Assembly (NCBI GenBank): GCA_903813345.2
Contig: CAIIXF020000012.1
Coordinates: 4,817,318 to 4,881,317 of the forward strand
Direction: 5' to 3'
Length of the DNA: 64,000 nt
Source of the DNA: Owenia fusiformis
Taxonomy: Eukaryota; Annelida; Polychaeta; Sabellida; Oweniidae
Positions 47,076 to 58,324 of this stretch are shown in pieces. A program made the translations under genes and the position numbers. Numbering within the stretch: the stretch's first letter is position 1; each line of letters starts with the position of its first letter. The notes beneath the pieces are model-generated. The model was not told where the DNA came from, searched no databases, and saw only the letters and a list, made by a program, of their open reading frames with translations.

Positions 47076-49011
47076 TGCACTGTGCATCCAAGTCATATAC
47101 AATAGTAAATACATCGATCATTTTTATGAAATATGTAAGGAAGTATTTAATAATGAAAAACGAGTGTTTCAAAACTACTAAACAAGATTTAAATGGGTTA
47201 TATTACGGGTTGCCGCACGTGAGAAAAACACAGTTACCATAGTATCCACACCATTTGATTCGGAAAATAAAATCATTTTAATAACCATAACCTAATGTGA
47301 TAACATCATAAACATATTTATTCGATTTCAGCGTTGACGCTTGACAATAGATGGAATAGTCTGTATAGCATGAATACTTTGGTATTAAATTATGTATAAT
47401 CGTTGTACTCTCGGAATTTAAGAATATACTTAAAGCTGGTTGTGCTTTACCAGAGAAATACACAGTTTTTTGTTTTAACTAAAACTATAGCTTACATTTT
47501 TGGTTTTCAAATTTATGTTATTGGAATTTCTCCCGGGGGCTTTCTACACATATTTGTGATAAGGATTTAAATCATTACGCAAATTATTAGACTATACTAT
47601 TTGAGGAAGATTTCGACGTTTGCCATAATTACCACTGGGCGAAGTGACCAAATATAAACAATTTTAATCACAAATAATCAGTGAATAAATGATTATTATC
47701 TGGTTAAAACCTATTATCGAGACTATTATTGCTGGTTATCGCTGATTATCGAGACTTATTAATCAAAAATAACCAGTGTTTTCACTGGTTATTACGATAA
47801 TCAATTCTTATTAATGTGTAGCCAATGGCAAAAATTCCAACTGATTATTATGTCAAGTGATTATTCCCCCAACTGATTATCGCTTTGTTTTCATTAGCAA
47901 TTAAGAACCGTCTGCCTTTTATGCGTCTAGCGCTTCCAATTATTATCCGTTGAATAAACAAACTATAGCTTTTGTCCAGCTAAAGAATATGAGTTTTTGC
48001 GAAATTGAATTTTTCATTCAAATATCTTTTTTTTAATTCATTATCAACCAAACAAAAAATAAAAGAAACACATTTTTAGAATTTCATTTAATGTTAGATT
48101 TTATTTAGCTGTCCAACTTCAATTACCAGGATTCGAGATTTTTCATTAGCAATTATAATGCAGCAGATTTCTGCAATCCAATCAATAGTTTATACTAATT
48201 AGTAGTAATTAAAGAATATCACCAAGAAAATATTTTATCATCGTGTAGAAAGTCCAATCCAAATTCTGGTAAATGTGTTGCATTTATAGAAGCAATAACG
48301 TTGTGATACCACTGTAAAACTATAATTAAAATGTTTGATATGAAATTCGATTGTCGGGAATAAGAAATACACATCAATACTTTTACATAATATCCAGTGT
48401 ATTGAAATAAGATGTTATAACAAAGGCAATTGAAAAACTTCAATCTCAATGAAACTAGTAGTGAAACTCCCTAAATCTGTTAAAGGGAAGCCATCATTCA
48501 AGCACTGAAAATTAAGTTTAAGAGGAAGAATTCAGTATCCCGTGTGTTCACTACCCCCTCCCATACCCAATCATTTAACTACATGTATGCTCCAATGTGT
48601 TTCATTTCTGTGTTTAATAAATGCAATCAATATGATAGTTCTATATTACTCATTATTACCGTAGAGCAAATGTGCGCAAGGTTAAATTTTAATCTTATTG
48701 AATTATGTTAATTAGTTGCTTGGATGGTAGATTGTTTGTTTGCTTGTTTATTAGCACGATTGATTGCTTGATTGGCCGTTTACTTGTTAACATTCTTTCT
48801 TTGTAGCTTTGCTGCTTCCTTGGTTTCTTGCATTAGAGTTTAATTAGCTAATTGCTTGGTTGGTTTGTCGGTTGTTTGCTTGCTTTATTTGTAAGTTGCA
48901 TGGTTTGCTTTTTTACTTGCTTAGTTTCCTGCTTGCTTGGATGGTCGTTTGCTTGGTTGGTTACTTGCGTGGTTGGTTGCCGAGTTATTGAATTGAAACT
49001 TTCTAAATATC
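47076..49011. other. Non-coding stretch with TTATCG-rich and GCTTG/GTTG-rich low complexity
   Basis: No supported gene. 47680-47890 is built from TGATTAT/TTATCG words with a small ATAACCAGTG/CACTGGTTAT hairpin; a similar patch occurs at 50560-50740. 48715-48985 is a degenerate GCTTGGTTG repeat. Confidence 0.5.
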
Positions 49012-49305
49012 CATAGGCGAAGCCAAGGAGGAGGGGGGGGGGGTTGCGAAAACCAATAAAGATTAAAAACCCTGAGAAAGAGGACTCAAAGAGCTTTTAA
49101 ATGCTTTTTATTTGAAGCTTCTAGCTCACTTTGGAAGGAACTTGCATCCAGTTTTTGTAAAATTCAATATAAAAATCATTTTTGGCTTGTTTATGTCATA
49201 ATCGCACCCCCTTGTTTATGTCACAATCACCCCCCCCCCCGACTGAAAACCGAAATATTTTTGGCAATCACACTCCCCCCTGACTGAAAGTAGGCTACGC
49301 CCCTG
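49012..49305. mobile_element. MITE, CAGGGGCGTAGCC family, with 5-bp duplication
   Basis: Left end CATAGGCGAAGCC, right end GGCTACGCCCCTG, flanked by ATATC at 49007-49011 and ATATC at 49306-49310. It contains G and C runs near both ends and shares its interior with 7405-7552. Confidence 0.75.
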
Positions 49306-51540
49306 ATATCTGTTATTGTGTTATAACAATAAACTATATTTATATTGTGATCATTTATGGGTTTTGATAACACTAGGCTTTATACGTGTATAATTAATCA
49401 AATTTAATATTGTATCATGTTGGCTAAATCGTTTCAAGTGAAGAATTAAGAACTGTAATCGGGGTTTGCTTAGTTTGAGCAAGGGAACAAAATGTAATCA
49501 GACGGACGTATTAATTAATATTTGTTTTGATAAATGAGTATTATAGCTTATAGGCAGTATCATGGGAACCAAGTAATCGTGTATAGGATTATTTTTTGTT
49601 TACTTCAGAATTGAGTGAACCATCTGTAGTTTTAAAAACAAGATCAATAAATACATCTAATCAAGATCAAATATTAGAAATCTGTTTTTGACTGGACAAA
49701 TTCTTGTTCTAGAATTTTAAACAGAACCTTCATTATCTTTATTCATTTTGAACTTTGATTTGAATTATTTCAATCAAACGTGTGTTGATGCTCCGAGCTA
49801 ATACTATTAATTGGAAAAATGTTGCAATAGGGGGGGGGGGCATTATTGTCTTTATTACATTACTTTTGTACATTATTACATACACAGTAAACGCGACCTG
49901 ATCGGGGAGGGGATTCGGGTTGTGCACAGTGCACAATTTGTTATCTCTTTATGCATGTTTTATTGCCAAATTAATATAAAAACAAGCTGGAGAAACATAA
50001 GTATTTATTTTGTATTTTGTTACCACACGTCAAAAGGTGCATTTGAAGTTCAGAAAATGTAAGAAGACTTGGCTAGACATTATGTACTTATATATTTATA
50101 TGTTACGTATTTATTTTGTATTCAATTCGAATTCTGTTCACTCGCACTCCTTGAACCACCCCACCCCTTGGCTACGGGTATAAGTTCCTTCGGCACACGG
50201 AGAGAATAACATTAGACTTCTGCAATGCAACTACATGTAATAAGAAAGACCTAAAATGAAAATATTGTAAGAATATACAATTGTAGTCCATCACAAAGTT
50301 CATTTATTTCATTAAAGCGTCAAGGGACAATGCCTCTAAACACTAAGATAAACAAATTAACTTCCGTAGAAACATCCTGTTGTGGAAAAGACAAATGGCT
50401 TTTCATAACGGATTAAAATAGCCAGTCTGTCTAATTGTATAATATATTAGATACATTTTAAATTCCTTTATACTTCTTATCACAGACAGGTTGATCATTT
50501 TATTTAGACAAGAGATTGTATTCCAGCAGTGTCATTTGTAATTAGCCCTTTGAAGTTTAATCAATCACGATAATCAGTTGGTCGGTTATTCAGTAAAGAA
50601 AAAAGTGATTATCGCCAGGCCATGCCTGTTGCCATTGTATCTAGCCTTTAAAAGTTATAATTAGGTCAGGATCAGACTGTGTCTGGTTATTAATGATTAT
50701 TCTAAAAAATTAATCGCTGATTATTATGTGTTAATTCCAACCTGTTTGTCTAGTGTACAACTCTGAGCCCACTTAAAACAACTGGGTGACATATTCTACA
50801 ACCTCTATCAAAATTGAACCTGGTCATTGTTTACACATGTCCGAACAAGAATTCAGTAATACAAAGACAAATAAAAATATTGAAAACCAGTTTTCATTTA
50901 TTTTAGTGAATGAGATGTGTGAAAAAATGTTCGAAAATGCAAATCAAGGCCTATGTGTTGCTGAAATATAGACTGATAATTTATCCCAGATCATATTAAT
51001 AATTTATATACTTTAGAATTACAAAACATTTCAAAAACATATTCTATTATTAAATTTTATGAGCAATATGTCATATATATGTTTTGTTCATAATATTGAA
51101 TAGGTTGTCGACATATCAATATATTGTGCACTTAGCATCACACCAGCACACCCTGTGTACGTAACCAGAATGAAGGGGTCCTGATCACGTGATGCAGTTG
51201 TCCAATCGCGGACTTTAATACTTCAACATGGCCTAAATATCTCAGCGGGATGGTTTAGTTAGTTGTTGTAGCAATTTTATTGTAATAAAGTTGCTCCCCG
51301 GTCGATAGCTAATCTACCTATTGAGAAAAAACTATTACCGATCTAATATATACTTAGCGTTTGTAATTTGTTTTGTTATATATGTTTGTTGAGCCCCATC
51401 ATGTGTTTTATCCAGATATACATATTGACTTTTTCAAGAAAAACATTACACTTCCTATTTAACGTGTTTCATTTTTACGAATAAAATTAATAATAATGTA
51501 AAATAATACGACTGATTTCATTTTATAGTGTAAACAATAA
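49306..51540. other. Intergenic stretch upstream of tyrosinase gene 2
   Basis: No supported gene; small ORFs on both strands lack motifs. A G run lies at 49831-49840. A copy of the CACGTG/CCAAT-like repeat (TCACGTGATGCAGTTGTCCA) lies at 51185-51204. Confidence 0.4.
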
Positions 51541-51599
51541 TATAAAATGAAGTTGCACAAACAATTTCCTCACATTGCGACATTTAAATCGGGTGGAAT
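51541..51599 (+). promoter_or_regulatory. TATA box and non-coding leader exon of tyrosinase gene 2
   Basis: TATAAAA at 51541-51547, then AAGTTGCACAAAC, TTCCTCACATTGCGACA and a GTAAGT donor at 51600. It aligns with the leader of gene 1 (36934-36993) in both sequence words and spacing. The acceptor is TTTTCCTACAG|AGAA at 53300, four bases before the ATG. Confidence 0.65.
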
Positions 51600-51989
51600 G
51601 TAAGTATATTTTTCTAAACGAAAAATTATGTTACTATTGTTTAAATAGAGAAAAATACAATATTTGCTAGGAAATCATTTTTTCTTCTTTATGAACGGTA
51701 ATGTCATTGAATTGGAAGACAATTTAATGAGGTAGTTTTGACAATCGTCTATGGTTGTAAATAGAGCCCATGAACTACAGGAGATCCTGGAGTGCCCCTG
51801 AAGTTTCTATTGAATTTATTTGACACGTTCACAAGTTCCGTGAATACTTACACATTTTGTGGAAGTTATTGGAATACTGCATGCAAACTTGGAAACTTAA
51901 CGTGATTTGTTACGCGAAAATTGTTGACGAAAATTCGTTATATATACGGCAAACAGGTTAAGCTAAATAATTGTAGTTAAATCGAATGG

Positions 51990-53279
51990 TATACTGTATA
52001 AGTGGTATTTAATCCGAGTGGTTAATTTTCCGAATGGTAAAATTTCATCATTTTCCTAATTTTAATTTTCCTAATTACAAGAAACCTCCCATTGGATAAC
52101 ATTATAAAGACAATATTTCCGACATTTAATTTTCCGAACCTGGCAAAAATTAGGAAATAGGCAAATTAAATGATTAGGCAAAATTACCACTTACAGGGCG
52201 TTCATAAAGTTATTGCAAAAGTCCCTTAAAATGCTTGTATCTCAGTCAATCTGGCTAAAATTTTCACTCAGTATACCTACACTATTCATACATTGAGATC
52301 CTAAGTTATAATTAATAGGTCTTTGAGGAAAAAAAGTCATGGTTGCTATAGTCACATGAGTCAGGGGTAGGCGGAGCAGGTAAAAGGGATCTGTTTTGTT
52401 TGAATGTTCAAAATGTTTTTAACTTGTCCTATTTACTTTAATAACAGTATATCAAGAGTATAGGTGTTCAAAATAGTGTCTATAATGGTCTATACACTTC
52501 TGCTGTCTTACTTTCCATTCCCCATCCAAACATTTCGGTGAACCCATGTTGAAAAATTGCGATTGATCTTTGTATGGATGGCTTTCATCAACGTCATCTG
52601 ATCCTCATTGGATTTTGTTCTTGGACGGCCTGATCTAGCATTGTCCTTACCATTTGTTCTACCATAAGTAAATGTCTTAGTCTGTTTTGTAAATTGTTCT
52701 CTTGACCATAGCCTCCTTCCCATACAACATATGTATATCTTCAAGTGTTTGTCTTCTTGAATTTCCCAGTAAACATACATCCCGATGCTACTGAATATTT
52801 GTAATTGCAGATCATCCTCGTTTGCTGATTTTGCAGCCAAGTTCACAAAAATAAAATTGATGCTGCCTTTCACAAAGTCTGATGTCATCAACCAATATAG
52901 GTCACTATGATAACATGAGTGATGTCATGAATCAAAGAAATTTCAACTATAATGTCATCATGTGACATCATCTAGTGTTTACATGGCAACATTAGCTTGT
53001 TTTGTATCTTCAAGGATACTTTAAAGTATGTTAAAGTTACCCCTTACCCATATTTTTATCTAAATTTTTTCTTATTTTCAATGCTGCTCCGCCTACCCCC
53101 GACTAGTGTTACTATAGCAATCATAAGTTTTTTTCTTCAAGGATCTATTCATTATAATTCAAGTATCAATTGTATGAATAGTGTAGGTATACTGAGTGAA
53201 AATTCCAGCCAGATTGACTGAAAAACAAAAAAATTAGAGTACTTTTGCAAGAACTTTATGAACGCCCTGTATACAGTAT
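51990..53279. mobile_element. TACTGTATAAGTGG MITE, interrupted by another transposon
   Basis: Left end TATACTGTATAAGTGGTA (from 51990). The right end is split: AAATTACCACTTA up to 52193, then TACAGTATT after the inserted element. Joining the two gives the inverse of the left end, so the 52194-53269 element landed in the right terminal repeat of this MITE. Confidence 0.7.
52194..53269. mobile_element. Mariner/Tc1-like element, 1076 bp, about 190-bp TIRs, decayed transposase
   Basis: CAGGGCGTTCATAAAGTTAT at 52194 and ATGAACGCCCTG ending at 53269 begin long inverted repeats extending about 190 bp inward (AGGGGTAGGCGGAGCAG / CTGCTCCGCCTACCCCC). TA at 52192-52193 and 53270-53271 is the target duplication. 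On the minus strand 52508-52891 there is a 127-codon frame with NARSGRPRTKSNEDQ and HTKINRNFSTWVHRN, resembling the linker and second helix-turn-helix of Tc1/mariner transposases; the catalytic domain is absent. It lies in the leader intron of tyrosinase gene 2, ending about 30 bp before the acceptor. Confidence 0.8.
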
Positions 53280-53304
53280 TCTGTACTTATTTTCCTACAG
53301 AGAA

Positions 53305-56300
53305 ATGTTATTGGTAAAACTTACAGGGCTAGTTGTCCTAATAACTAGCGCCTATGCAAGAACGTCCTCCCAAACTCGATATATTCCTTCTGGAGAGGTG
53401 TTCAGAGGTCCGTGTATCGGAGGATATAAAACGTACAGTAGGAAGGACTGTGCGGATACCTATGAAAAACTTAACAAACAAAACGCTTACAAAGGTAAGT
53501 TCAAACAAATAGTCGTTTTCCGTCCGTTCGTCAGTCTGTCCGGGCGATAACTTAAATACCCGTATTTGTATTGTAGGACCTCTGTTCTGCTCTGTTTAGT
53601 AAAGACGTAATCTTTGATAACTCAAATGCCAGTCAACGGATTTGGTTCAAATTCAATATGCTGATGCCAAGAGACTTTTCAAGACGGCCACTGAATTTCA
53701 TAATGGCCGCCATTTTTCGCAAAAAAACATTTATCTCAAATACCACTGGCTGGACTTGGTTCCAATTTTATATGCTCATGTCCAGGGAAGAAGGAGATCT
53801 GCTTCAGAAAAAATGTCAAAGGCATCAGCTGAATTCAAAATGGATTTCAGAGAAATACAGCAAAACATTTTACCTTCATGTAAAAAAAAAATCAACAAAA
53901 ATATCCCATGAAAATCAAAAGTTCTGCTCTCTTACACAGTTGGAGTATCAAAACTCCATCATATTTATGTACATTGGCCAATTCACCACTACCAAGCTCA
54001 TCCATCCGCAGAAAATAATACCAAATATTTTACCGTTCACTGTAACGATCACATGTTTTTCAGTTATTCTGGGCATTTTATGTCTGCAAATTAGAGTATT
54101 CTATCCAGAAATGGTGCTGTAGTATACCATTGAAGTCCCCAAACATGTTTTTAATTGAAATACTTTCGTCATACCACGAAATTAACAAACTAGTAAGGAT
54201 AGTACACTCATACTGATGCCTAGAGATAGAGGAGCTCTGCTCGAGAATAAATTTTCAAGATGGGCGCTTATCAAAATCTTCGTCATTTTTCATTAAAAAT
54301 GTAATTTTTGATAACTTAAAGGCAGAATCAGATCTATATGAGGTGACAAAATTACAAGCAACTTGTATAATTGACCTACCAATCTATTCCTTACAATATC
54401 AAATACAATATCTCCCAAAAGATTCACAATATGTTATAAATTGGTGAAGTTATTAATGATTCAAAGTGCAAAAATTGGTGAAAAATGTTTAAATTCTCCC
54501 AAATAATAAGAATGGTAACCATTCTTATAGAAAAATAATACATTATTGTAAAAATCTTTAGTTTTCCTTGAATAAAGTATGCGGTTTTGTGATTTTTAGA
54601 AAATAGACATGACAAGGAATGACATGAGCCAAAAATTTTCTAAAATTGAAACAATTTTTTGTTTAGTCTGCTCGCTATCTCTGATTCTCTCTTTGGATCA
54701 AAGATATGCTGATGCCCAGGGACATGGGAGATCTGCTCAAGAAAAAATTTATAGGTGGCAGCTGAATTTCAAAATGGCCACCATGTTTCATAAAAGACAT
54801 AATCTTTGATAACTCAAATACCGGTGGAAGGATTTGGTTCAAATTCCATATGGCGGCTATTTCTCAAAACACGTTTTTTTCGGTGGGAGTTGCTACTCCT
54901 CGGGGTTGCTGTTTGTCTTGTTTAAAATGGGCTTTATATTAATTCAGTTGAGAAATAAATTTAGAATATCGGTGTTTCTTTCGATTAGATTTTTACCTAC
55001 TGGTAACATGTAAAGTTTAGATGATGGGAGAGGGGGTATTATACAATGTTTGGGATAGTTGGGGTTTGTTTTCCTTATGATCTTTCTTGCTCTGTTCTAT
55101 AACACTTTCCCTTTGGCAATTGTGCATATATATTCAAATAAATGTTACTTCGGACCCATTGAACGTTTTGTTTAGAAATTACAAATGTAAGTTTTTATCT
55201 TACCACCAAGACGTGGTGGCATATTGGTAACCTCCAATGTTTTATATCCGTTGTTAGTTCATTCTTGTTCGACGTAGGATTGAGCATACAGCAGTATGTA
55301 TGGCAGTGTGATCAAATGTACAGATGGTCGTCTAACGCAGCGAACAAGACAGGTGGAGGGTCAGGTTTCACAAGCAGCCAGTCGAATTGGTTAAAAGGAC
55401 TTTTAAACCATCTAGTTGATGCGTTAAAAGGATCCAAGGTAGTTATCAGAGTCAAATATTTAATATGAACGTTGAAGTGAAAAATGTCACTCCAAAATTA
55501 TGAAAATCAATTACATACAAGACGTATCGTGGCTTGACGACAAATAAAATATCACGGTGTACTATTTATATTTCAAACTTTTGAAACTAAACCACACGCG
55601 TGCATTTATAAAGGGACATGGAGTATGAATAAGAGGCAGATTGATGGAACAACCAAAATAACAGAATTTTGGACATTTTCACAGAGCTCATCAATTTTCT
55701 CACATTTCATATTGATTGAGAAAATGTATTGTTTCCAATTTTGCTATGTACAACTTCCAATGTTTTAATGTTCATATTCTGCAGTTAGATTTTAAACTTA
55801 CTAATCCTGACTATCTGCACTATGTTATAATATGGGTGTAACCTGATATTTTAATGGGAGTTGATAACAACTTTAAAAACAGCCTTAATTATTCACATAA
55901 CATGGTAATCTCGTATGCAATCTAAAGATAATCCACTAATACTACCTACACAGGAAGAAATGTAAATAAGAGTTCAATGTTTTTATCAATTACTCTATTT
56001 TTGATTTGATATAAAGCCATCGAGGAAATGTCATGAGTTCCCAATCGGTACACGGAAAGAATATCGCGTAGCAACAGCGTCTGAACGGAAAGAATTCCAC
56101 GCAGCTATCAACCTGCTCAAGACGGACATGCTTCCGGGACCGCTTGGTACTACCAACAAATACGACACATTAGTGTCATTTCACCATGCATCTGTTGCAC
56201 TGGGAGCACATGGGGGAGCAGCTTTTCTACCCTGGCATAGGATCTATTTGATTATGTATGCCTTTTTCATTTTTGGCATTCGTATTAAAAGAGGACTATT

Positions 56301-57623
56301 ATTGAATGTTATGTCCCTATTCGGAATCTTAAAACACTGTGTTTAGCATGTATTTTAAAGTAACATACGGTAAGAATAACGCAATATGTTTAACTGTCCG
56401 TGCGTGGAATAATTGAAAACTTCATAAGTACTGTAGCAGCCAATGTAAAGAAGAATACAATGAACAATTGCAGGTTTGAAATTGCATTGAAGCAAAAAAG
56501 GTCGGGAGTTTCCTTACTTTATTGGGACTCAACCATTGAACAAGGTTTATCAAATCCTCTTTTGTCAAATCTATGGGGACCAACGTTCATGGGCAACGGT
56601 GATGGTGATGTAACAACGGGGCCCTTTGCCAACTGGGACGCTACTGATGGTAGAAAACTTACACGCGCTGCTCAAACCATCCCAAACCAACTCACTACGC
56701 CAGCTGATATCCAGAGAGTTTTAAACAGAACAAGATATGATGAAATAGCATGTTTTCAATGCAGGCTGTTGGAGACTTTTCATGGATACGCACATAACTA
56801 TGTAGGCGGACAAATGGGGAATATCTTTTTCTCACCAAATGACCCTATTTTCTGGATGCATCATGCCTATATTGACTGTATCTGGGAGGAATTTAGAGAA
56901 GACAGCCAGAAAACAAATATAGACACTGAGTACCCAGCTAACTTTGGACAACCACCCCATCATCCCCAAGCGTTGATGGAGCCATTTAGTGACTTTGTCG
57001 CATCGGTCAAAAATATTGAAGGATTGAGTACGTTTATTACATCAGGGTGTTATAAGTGTGATCGCCGTCCAAAATGTCCTAATTGCGGTAACACTCCAAA
57101 TTTGTACTGTGACAGGGTGGACAATCGCTGTAAACCATACATAAGTTCAAATAACTGTGGAGAAGATACGGCACTAGTCCCTGCAGTGATCTACTGTGAC
57201 CGGTCTGTATATGGGAACCAAAACTACGGTGTGAACGGGGTCTATCTCGAAACGGACGGTGTAAGTTATAAAGGGCGAAACCAAGCCTACTACTTTGGAG
57301 ATTACAACAATTACTATAATATACCACGATCTTCGAGGCCATCAAACCAGCCAAAGTATATTGGATACTTCCCAACCCGTCGCCCAAGAACAAGGTACGT
57401 CACTGCAGGTCGTAAAAAGAGACAAACTCTAAGTGAGCAATATCGACCTAAAGCTTACACAGCAGACGGACGCCAATGCAAAATCGAATGTTTGAGGGGA
57501 TACAGTGGGTTAACTCCAACATACGGTCCTTGTTCTACCAGAATTTCAATGAGAGGTACGAGGTTTTATGCTAGTTGTTTCATGTATCTTTTATTCCTTA
57601 TATATGTATGTAATTCTCTATGA
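53305..57623 (+). CDS. Secreted tyrosinase, tandem paralogue (gene 2), 3' end uncertain
   Basis: join(53305..53494, 55278..55438, 56017..56255, 56474..57623), 579 residues as drawn. Exon borders and phases (1, 0, 2) match gene 1. It has a signal peptide (MLLVKLTGLVVLITSAYA), CuA (FHHASVALGAHGG...PWHR: H174 or H173, H182, H191) and CuB (HGYAHNYVGG: H300, H304; FWMHHAYID: H326 or H327), so it looks active. It differs from gene 1 by an 8-residue insertion before CuA (LPGPLGTTN) and a furin-like RKKR site (57411-57422). At 57555 the frame meets AGAG|GTACGA at phase 1, the position where gene 1 splices into its TSP1 exons. Readthrough would add a short hydrophobic tail ending at 57623. No TSP1 exon is seen before the gypsy element at 58325, so downstream exons are either lost or beyond the window. 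Start chosen at 53305 because upstream codons are transposon sequence. Confidence 0.82.
53600..54870 (+). repeat. Degenerate repeat in an intron of tyrosinase gene 2, about four units
   Basis: Words such as CTTTGATAACTCAAATGCC, GGATTTGGTTCAAATTC, ATATGCTGATGCCAAGAGA, GAGATCTGCTC and AGCTGAATTTCAAAATGGCC recur near 53610-53720, 53745-53850, 54190-54310 and 54690-54860, with variable spacing and heavy divergence. ORFs of 89-154 codons here are chance products of the repeat. Confidence 0.6.
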
Positions 57624-58324
57624 CACTACATTGAAAAACTTGGAAAACGACCCACTTTTGGTTTAAGAAATGCATGTTCATTTTGACAAATTCATCAGAT
57701 TTTCAAATTCTTTACAAGTTAAGAATGAAACTTTAGTAGTCTTTGGCACGATATCCAATGGGATACTTAACTTATCCTATAAAAGTATAACAGAATTCGA
57801 GAATTGGGTGAATATGAAGTGCCATCTATATTCTTTCTAATACAGAATTACATTCGAAATAGGTGAAACGAAATCACTCTAAATAATTAATACCATTACA
57901 CCTCCCTTCAAGCCTTGTAGGGTTAATTTACAACATATGTGATGAACAAGTCTTGAAAGGGTTAGCATGCAAAATGTACATTAGAAACACACTGAATGTT
58001 GTTGAAAAATAAAATGAACTTTTATCACTAGAATAGATGTCTCTCTAATCTAAAAATACTGGAACTCTGGAAAATCAAATGTCAAATCAAGTTTGCAGAA
58101 TAATCATTTGCACTTATACATGAATGCCTATTAGCATTAGCTAGATAAACTTACAATGCAAATCTTTCAATTGTTCTTTTGCCAATAATAACAATAATAA
58201 ATTTGTTTAATAACAAACATGACTATATTTGTATATATCAGAATAATCAAAATGTTATAGCAATGTTCGTTGTTGCAAAGTATAACTACACATTACATGT
58301 TGCATATAAACATATGTCTTGAGA
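57624..58324. other. Non-coding stretch, may contain the gypsy 3' LTR
   Basis: No exon recognised. If the gypsy element kept its 3' LTR it would lie here, but no partner LTR is available for comparison because the other side runs into the N gap. Confidence 0.35.

Noticed and set aside
53245-53304. N-terminal extension of tyrosinase gene 2
   Set aside because: It lies in transposon terminal repeat and intron sequence, does not start with ATG, and the true signal peptide begins at 53305 just after a good acceptor.
53642-54122. Two overlapping ORFs (89 and 154 codons) in the intron of tyrosinase gene 2
   Set aside because: They lie in a degenerate intronic repeat, overlap each other in different frames, and show no domain.
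57556-57623. Hydrophobic C-terminal tail (CFMYLLFLIYV) of tyrosinase gene 2 as a membrane anchor
   Set aside because: It follows a phase-1 GT at the position where gene 1 splices, so it is more likely intron readthrough; kept only as the alternative 3' end.
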